Shown here: positions 61,931 to 64,000 of the stretch, piece by piece
Numbering within the stretch: the first letter of the stretch is position 1
Layout of the letters: every line of letters begins with the position of its first letter
From: Coriobacteriaceae bacterium
GTDB taxonomy: Bacteria > Actinomycetota > Coriobacteriia > Coriobacteriales > Atopobiaceae
Length of the DNA stretch: 64,000 nucleotides
Direction of reading: 5' to 3'
Assembly (NCBI GenBank): GCA_004557505.1
Contig: SFGZ01000002.1
Coordinates: 62,001 to 126,000 of the forward strand
Notes under the pieces: model-generated
Told to the model about the DNA's origin: nothing
What the model saw: only the letters and a program-made list of their open reading frames with translations
Databases searched by the model: none
Position numbers and translations under genes: made by a program

Positions 61931-62701
61931 ATGCAGTTTAAAGACAAGGTTGTCCTTCTAACGGGGGCTAGCTCGGGCGTTGGCTATGAGGCCGCGCTGC
62001 TTTTTGCAGCGGAGGGGGCCAAGGTGTATGCCGTCGCCAGAAGGGCGGAGAGGCTGCATGGTCTGGTTGAGAAGAGCAAGTCCGAGGGCAACCCCGGCCA
62101 GATCATCCCGGCGGCAGGCGACGTTAGCAAGAAGGAGGACGTCGAGAACGTCATCGCGACGATCAAGTCCAACGACGGGAAGCTCGACGTCCTGGTGTGC
62201 AACGCGGGCGTCATGGACAAGTTCGAGCCGATCACCGATCTTACGGAGGAAGCGTTTGACCGTATCATCGACATTAACGTAAAGGGGAACGCACGGCTCT
62301 TCAAGTATGCCATCCCCCTGATGAAAGACGGCGGCAGCATCGTGGCGACCACCTCCATCGCGGGCATACGCGGTGGTAAGGCCGGCGCTGCCTATACCAT
62401 GTCTAAGCACGCCCTCAACGGTCTGGTGAAGAATACGGCTGCCATGTATGGCAACAAGAACATCCGCTGCAACGCAGTCGCGCCGGGCGGCATTGAAACA
62501 GAGATGGTGGCGAGCCTGACTGCTCCCGACGCAGGCATCGACGCCGAAGGCATGGAGGTGATCGGCAAGGGAGCGAGCATCAAGAAGATGAGCGCCACGG
62601 CAAAGGAGATAGCCGATAACATCGTGTTCCTGGCTTCCGACCGTGCCTCGAACATCAACGGCCTGATCATGGTCTCCGATGCAGGACTGACCAACATGTA
62701 A
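61931..62701 (+). CDS. short-chain dehydrogenase/reductase
   Basis: The ATG at 61931 follows GGGTGGAG and gives 256 residues. The NAD(P) motif is LTGASSGVGYEAAL, then CNAGVMDKFEP, catalytic Ser in VATTSIAGIRGG, and YTMSKHALNG with Tyr and Lys. The C-terminus SNINGLIMVSDAGLTNM is a classic SDR ending. The substrate is unknown. It may be regulated by the neighbouring convergent TetR gene. Confidence 0.9.
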   Translation: MQFKDKVVLLTGASSGVGYEAALLFAAEGAKVYAVARRAERLHGLVEKSKSEGNPGQIIPAAGDVSKKEDVENVIATIKSNDGKLDVLVCNAGVMDKFEPITDLTEEAFDRIIDINVKGNARLFKYAIPLMKDGGSIVATTSIAGIRGGKAGAAYTMSKHALNGLVKNTAAMYGNKNIRCNAVAPGGIETEMVASLTAPDAGIDAEGMEVIGKGASIKKMSATAKEIADNIVFLASDRASNINGLIMVSDAGLTNM

Positions 62702-62743
62702 CCCGGCCCGACGGTCTTTCTCGGGCCTTGGCGAACGGAACTC

Positions 62744-62780
62744 CTCTCCGGATGCGCTTGATCGCATCTGGAGAGTTTTT
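62744..62780 (+). terminator. intrinsic terminator after the SDR gene
   Basis: A 13-base stem CTCTCCGGATGCG/CGCATCTGGAGAG with one mismatch is followed by five T. A second stem GGCCCGA/TCGGGCC lies at about 62704-62726. It ends at the stop codon of the convergent TetR gene. Confidence 0.85.
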
Positions 62781-63361
62781 CATCCGCCTAGGATGACCCT
62801 AAAGACCTTTCGCAGCGTATCCTTCTCCCTTTCAAAGATCTCCTTTGCGTCGAGGGCGTACATGCCCAGAAACAGGCTGTTGAGAAATGCGTTGAAGAAG
62901 TCGGACTTCCAAGTGTCTTCCACCTTGAGGCCGCATTCCTCAAAGTGCCTGCTCATCAGCTCTATCGAATCGTCATACAACTTGTCGTAGAGCTCGCGAA
63001 GGGCCTTGTCCTGCCGCATCTCCTGCAAGAGCATGACGTAGATGTTCTTCAGCTCATTTTCGTCAAGGATCCTGTTCAGAGTGATCTCGACGAGCGTCTC
63101 CTTGGCGTCCACACCCGCATGTTCTGAGATGTATCCATTGTTCTCGCTGATGCGATACATGTTCCCAGCCATCATAAGGTCGTAGAGAATCTCCACCTTG
63201 TCATGGTAGTGATGGTAAAACCCGCCGCGAGAAAGGCCGGACGCCTCAATGATATCCGTCAGGGTGCAATTCCCATAGCCCTTTTCGTTGAACAGCCTTA
63301 TCGCGACTTCCTGAATCTCCCGTTTCCGCTCGTCCGCCCGCAGCCTTCTCCGCTTTGCCAT
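62780..63361 (-). CDS. TetR/AcrR-family transcriptional regulator
   Basis: I chose the ATG at 63361 (193 aa) behind AGAGGAGAGG. The N-terminal helix-turn-helix is IQEVAIRLFNEKGYGNCTLT, DIIEASGLSRGGFYHHYHDK. The C-terminal ligand domain is divergent (NRILDENELKNIYVMLLQEM, DFFNAFLNSLFLGMYALDA). It is transcribed away from an ABC exporter gene and likely represses it through dyads in the shared 270-base control region. Confidence 0.9.
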   Translation of the reverse strand: MAKRRRLRADERKREIQEVAIRLFNEKGYGNCTLTDIIEASGLSRGGFYHHYHDKVEILYDLMMAGNMYRISENNGYISEHAGVDAKETLVEITLNRILDENELKNIYVMLLQEMRQDKALRELYDKLYDDSIELMSRHFEECGLKVEDTWKSDFFNAFLNSLFLGMYALDAKEIFEREKDTLRKVFRVILGG

Positions 63362-63511
63362 GCCCCTCTCCTCTGGTCGATCCACCCAAAGCCAACCCTC
63401 AGGTCCAACAGTCTAGCCAACGGACGCCCAGCGGCAGCTGCGCCGTCCTTCGCATGATACGATTCCCGGCACCCGCGCCTGGGCTGAGCGGACTCCAAAA
63501 GGGCAGTTCTC

Positions 63512-63580
63512 TTGACTACCGACAATAATGTCGCTATAACTGAACCACAAAGTTAGCCAGGTCTAATTATCTAGGTTAAC
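63512..63580 (+). promoter_or_regulatory. promoter and operator dyads between tetR and the ABC exporter
   Basis: TTGACT (63512-63517) and TATAAC (63535-63540) are spaced by 17 bases and face the ABC gene. The palindrome CGACA-ATAA-TGTCG fills the spacer (63520-63533). A second imperfect dyad, GTTAGCCAGG and CTAGGTTAAC (63552-63580), covers the start-site region. Both are candidate TetR operators that would block initiation. Confidence 0.65.
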
Positions 63581-63632
63581 AGAGACATCGGCCGTTCAGG
63601 TGTGGGCGTGGATGCCTAAGGAGGTATGTTCA

Positions 63633-64000
63633 GTGGACCTAGTAATGCAGTATGTGAGAAAGAGGAGCGGCAGCTATCTCGCGTCGATCCTTCTGGCGAT
63701 AGCAGGCGTCGTCGCAAATCTCCTTGCCTATGTCTGCATGGCAAAAGTCATTGTGGGCTTGATTTCGGGCACGCAGGCCTTCGATTTCTATCGCACCAAC
63801 TGCCTTGTGATCCTCGCGCTGCTCGTCGCGAAGGAAGTGGCGTCGGGTGCCTCGACGACCATCTCCCACAAGGCGACGTTCAAGGCGCTTGGGGACATAC
63901 GGAGCGATATTTCGCAAAAGCTATTCAATATGCCCTTGGGAGACATCCTGGCAAGGCCTTCGGGGGAGCTCAAGAACATCATCGTTGAGCAGGTGGACAG
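63633..64000 (+). CDS. ABC transporter, fused permease/ATPase (5' part only)
   Basis: The gene starts at a GTG eight bases after AAGGAGG and is open to the window edge (122 codons). The first helices are visible (YLASILLAIAGVVANLLAYV, VIVGLISG, NCLVILALLVAKEVASG), followed by the coupling-helix region TFKALGDIRSDISQKLFNMP and SGELKNIIVEQVD. This matches type I exporters of the MdlB/MsbA class, often found next to TetR genes as drug or metallophore transporters. The nucleotide-binding domain lies outside the window. Confidence 0.85.
   Translation, partial: MDLVMQYVRKRSGSYLASILLAIAGVVANLLAYVCMAKVIVGLISGTQAFDFYRTNCLVILALLVAKEVASGASTTISHKATFKALGDIRSDISQKLFNMPLGDILARPSGELKNIIVEQVD

Overview
The window joins two very different pieces of DNA. 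Positions 1 to about 33,260 are a tailed-phage genome segment, a prophage or a close relative. It has moderate GC and most genes lie on the minus strand. Positions from about 33,700 to 64,000 are GC-rich bacterial chromosome. The chromosomal genes suggest an anaerobic Coriobacteriia member of the Olsenella/Atopobium type: a FabK-type fatty-acid operon, AsrABC sulfite reductase, HydEFG [FeFe]-hydrogenase maturases, DegV, and interspersed dyad repeats. That taxonomic call is inference. No rRNA or marker gene is in the window.

Phage part, read right to left on the minus strand. A sigma-like protein (27,162) heads a replication operon. It holds two small proteins, a DUF2800 nuclease, an HNH-AP2 protein, a DUF2815 ssDNA-binding protein, an HNH endonuclease, a family A DNA polymerase, an antirepressor, a DUF4406 protein, a primase-helicase, a VRR-NUC nuclease, an SNF2 helicase and a late regulator. 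The packaging block follows: HNH, small terminase, a phage S-adenosylmethionine synthetase, a ParB-N6/N4 methyltransferase, another HNH, a frameshifted C5 methyltransferase and the large terminase. The large terminase carries a 342-residue intein inside its Walker A motif. It has the W-C-T triplet of class 3 inteins and a LAGLIDADG endonuclease.

Four cargo blocks run on the plus strand, opposite to the phage genes. The most interesting is 8,960-12,381: a 38-residue precursor peptide, a radical SAM enzyme, an M50 membrane peptidase and a two-gene ABC exporter. This is the exact gene order of the epipeptide system yydFGHIJ (epeXEPAB) of Bacillus subtilis, and the precursor core resembles YydF. 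An IS3-family element sits just downstream. The second block is a DUF3800 gene (20,484-21,296). The third, at the right end, is an ABC-three-component (ABC-3C) conflict system (27,612-30,580). The fourth (30,629-33,260) is a decayed FokI-like restriction gene followed by an Xre regulator, a C5 methyltransferase and an HNH protein that may form a restriction-modification pair.

Chromosomal part. acpP-fabK-fabD-fabG-fabF-fabZ-accC-accD/A-degV follow the streptococcal fab-acc order, but accB is missing exactly where fabF loses its C-terminus and fabZ its N-terminus, and accD has lost its C-terminal half. Then come a FecCD-type metallophore ABC transporter, asrABC with a ferritin-like protein, an MFS exporter, tRNA-Pro(GGG), small decayed genes, the hydrogenase maturation operon behind a promoter and leader terminator, a Fic protein, a CPA1 antiporter, a broken methyltransferase, an AlbA_2 ATPase, an SDR, and a TetR regulator divergent from an ABC exporter that runs off the window. 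Several host genes carry deletions or frameshifts. These are either real decay or assembly faults.
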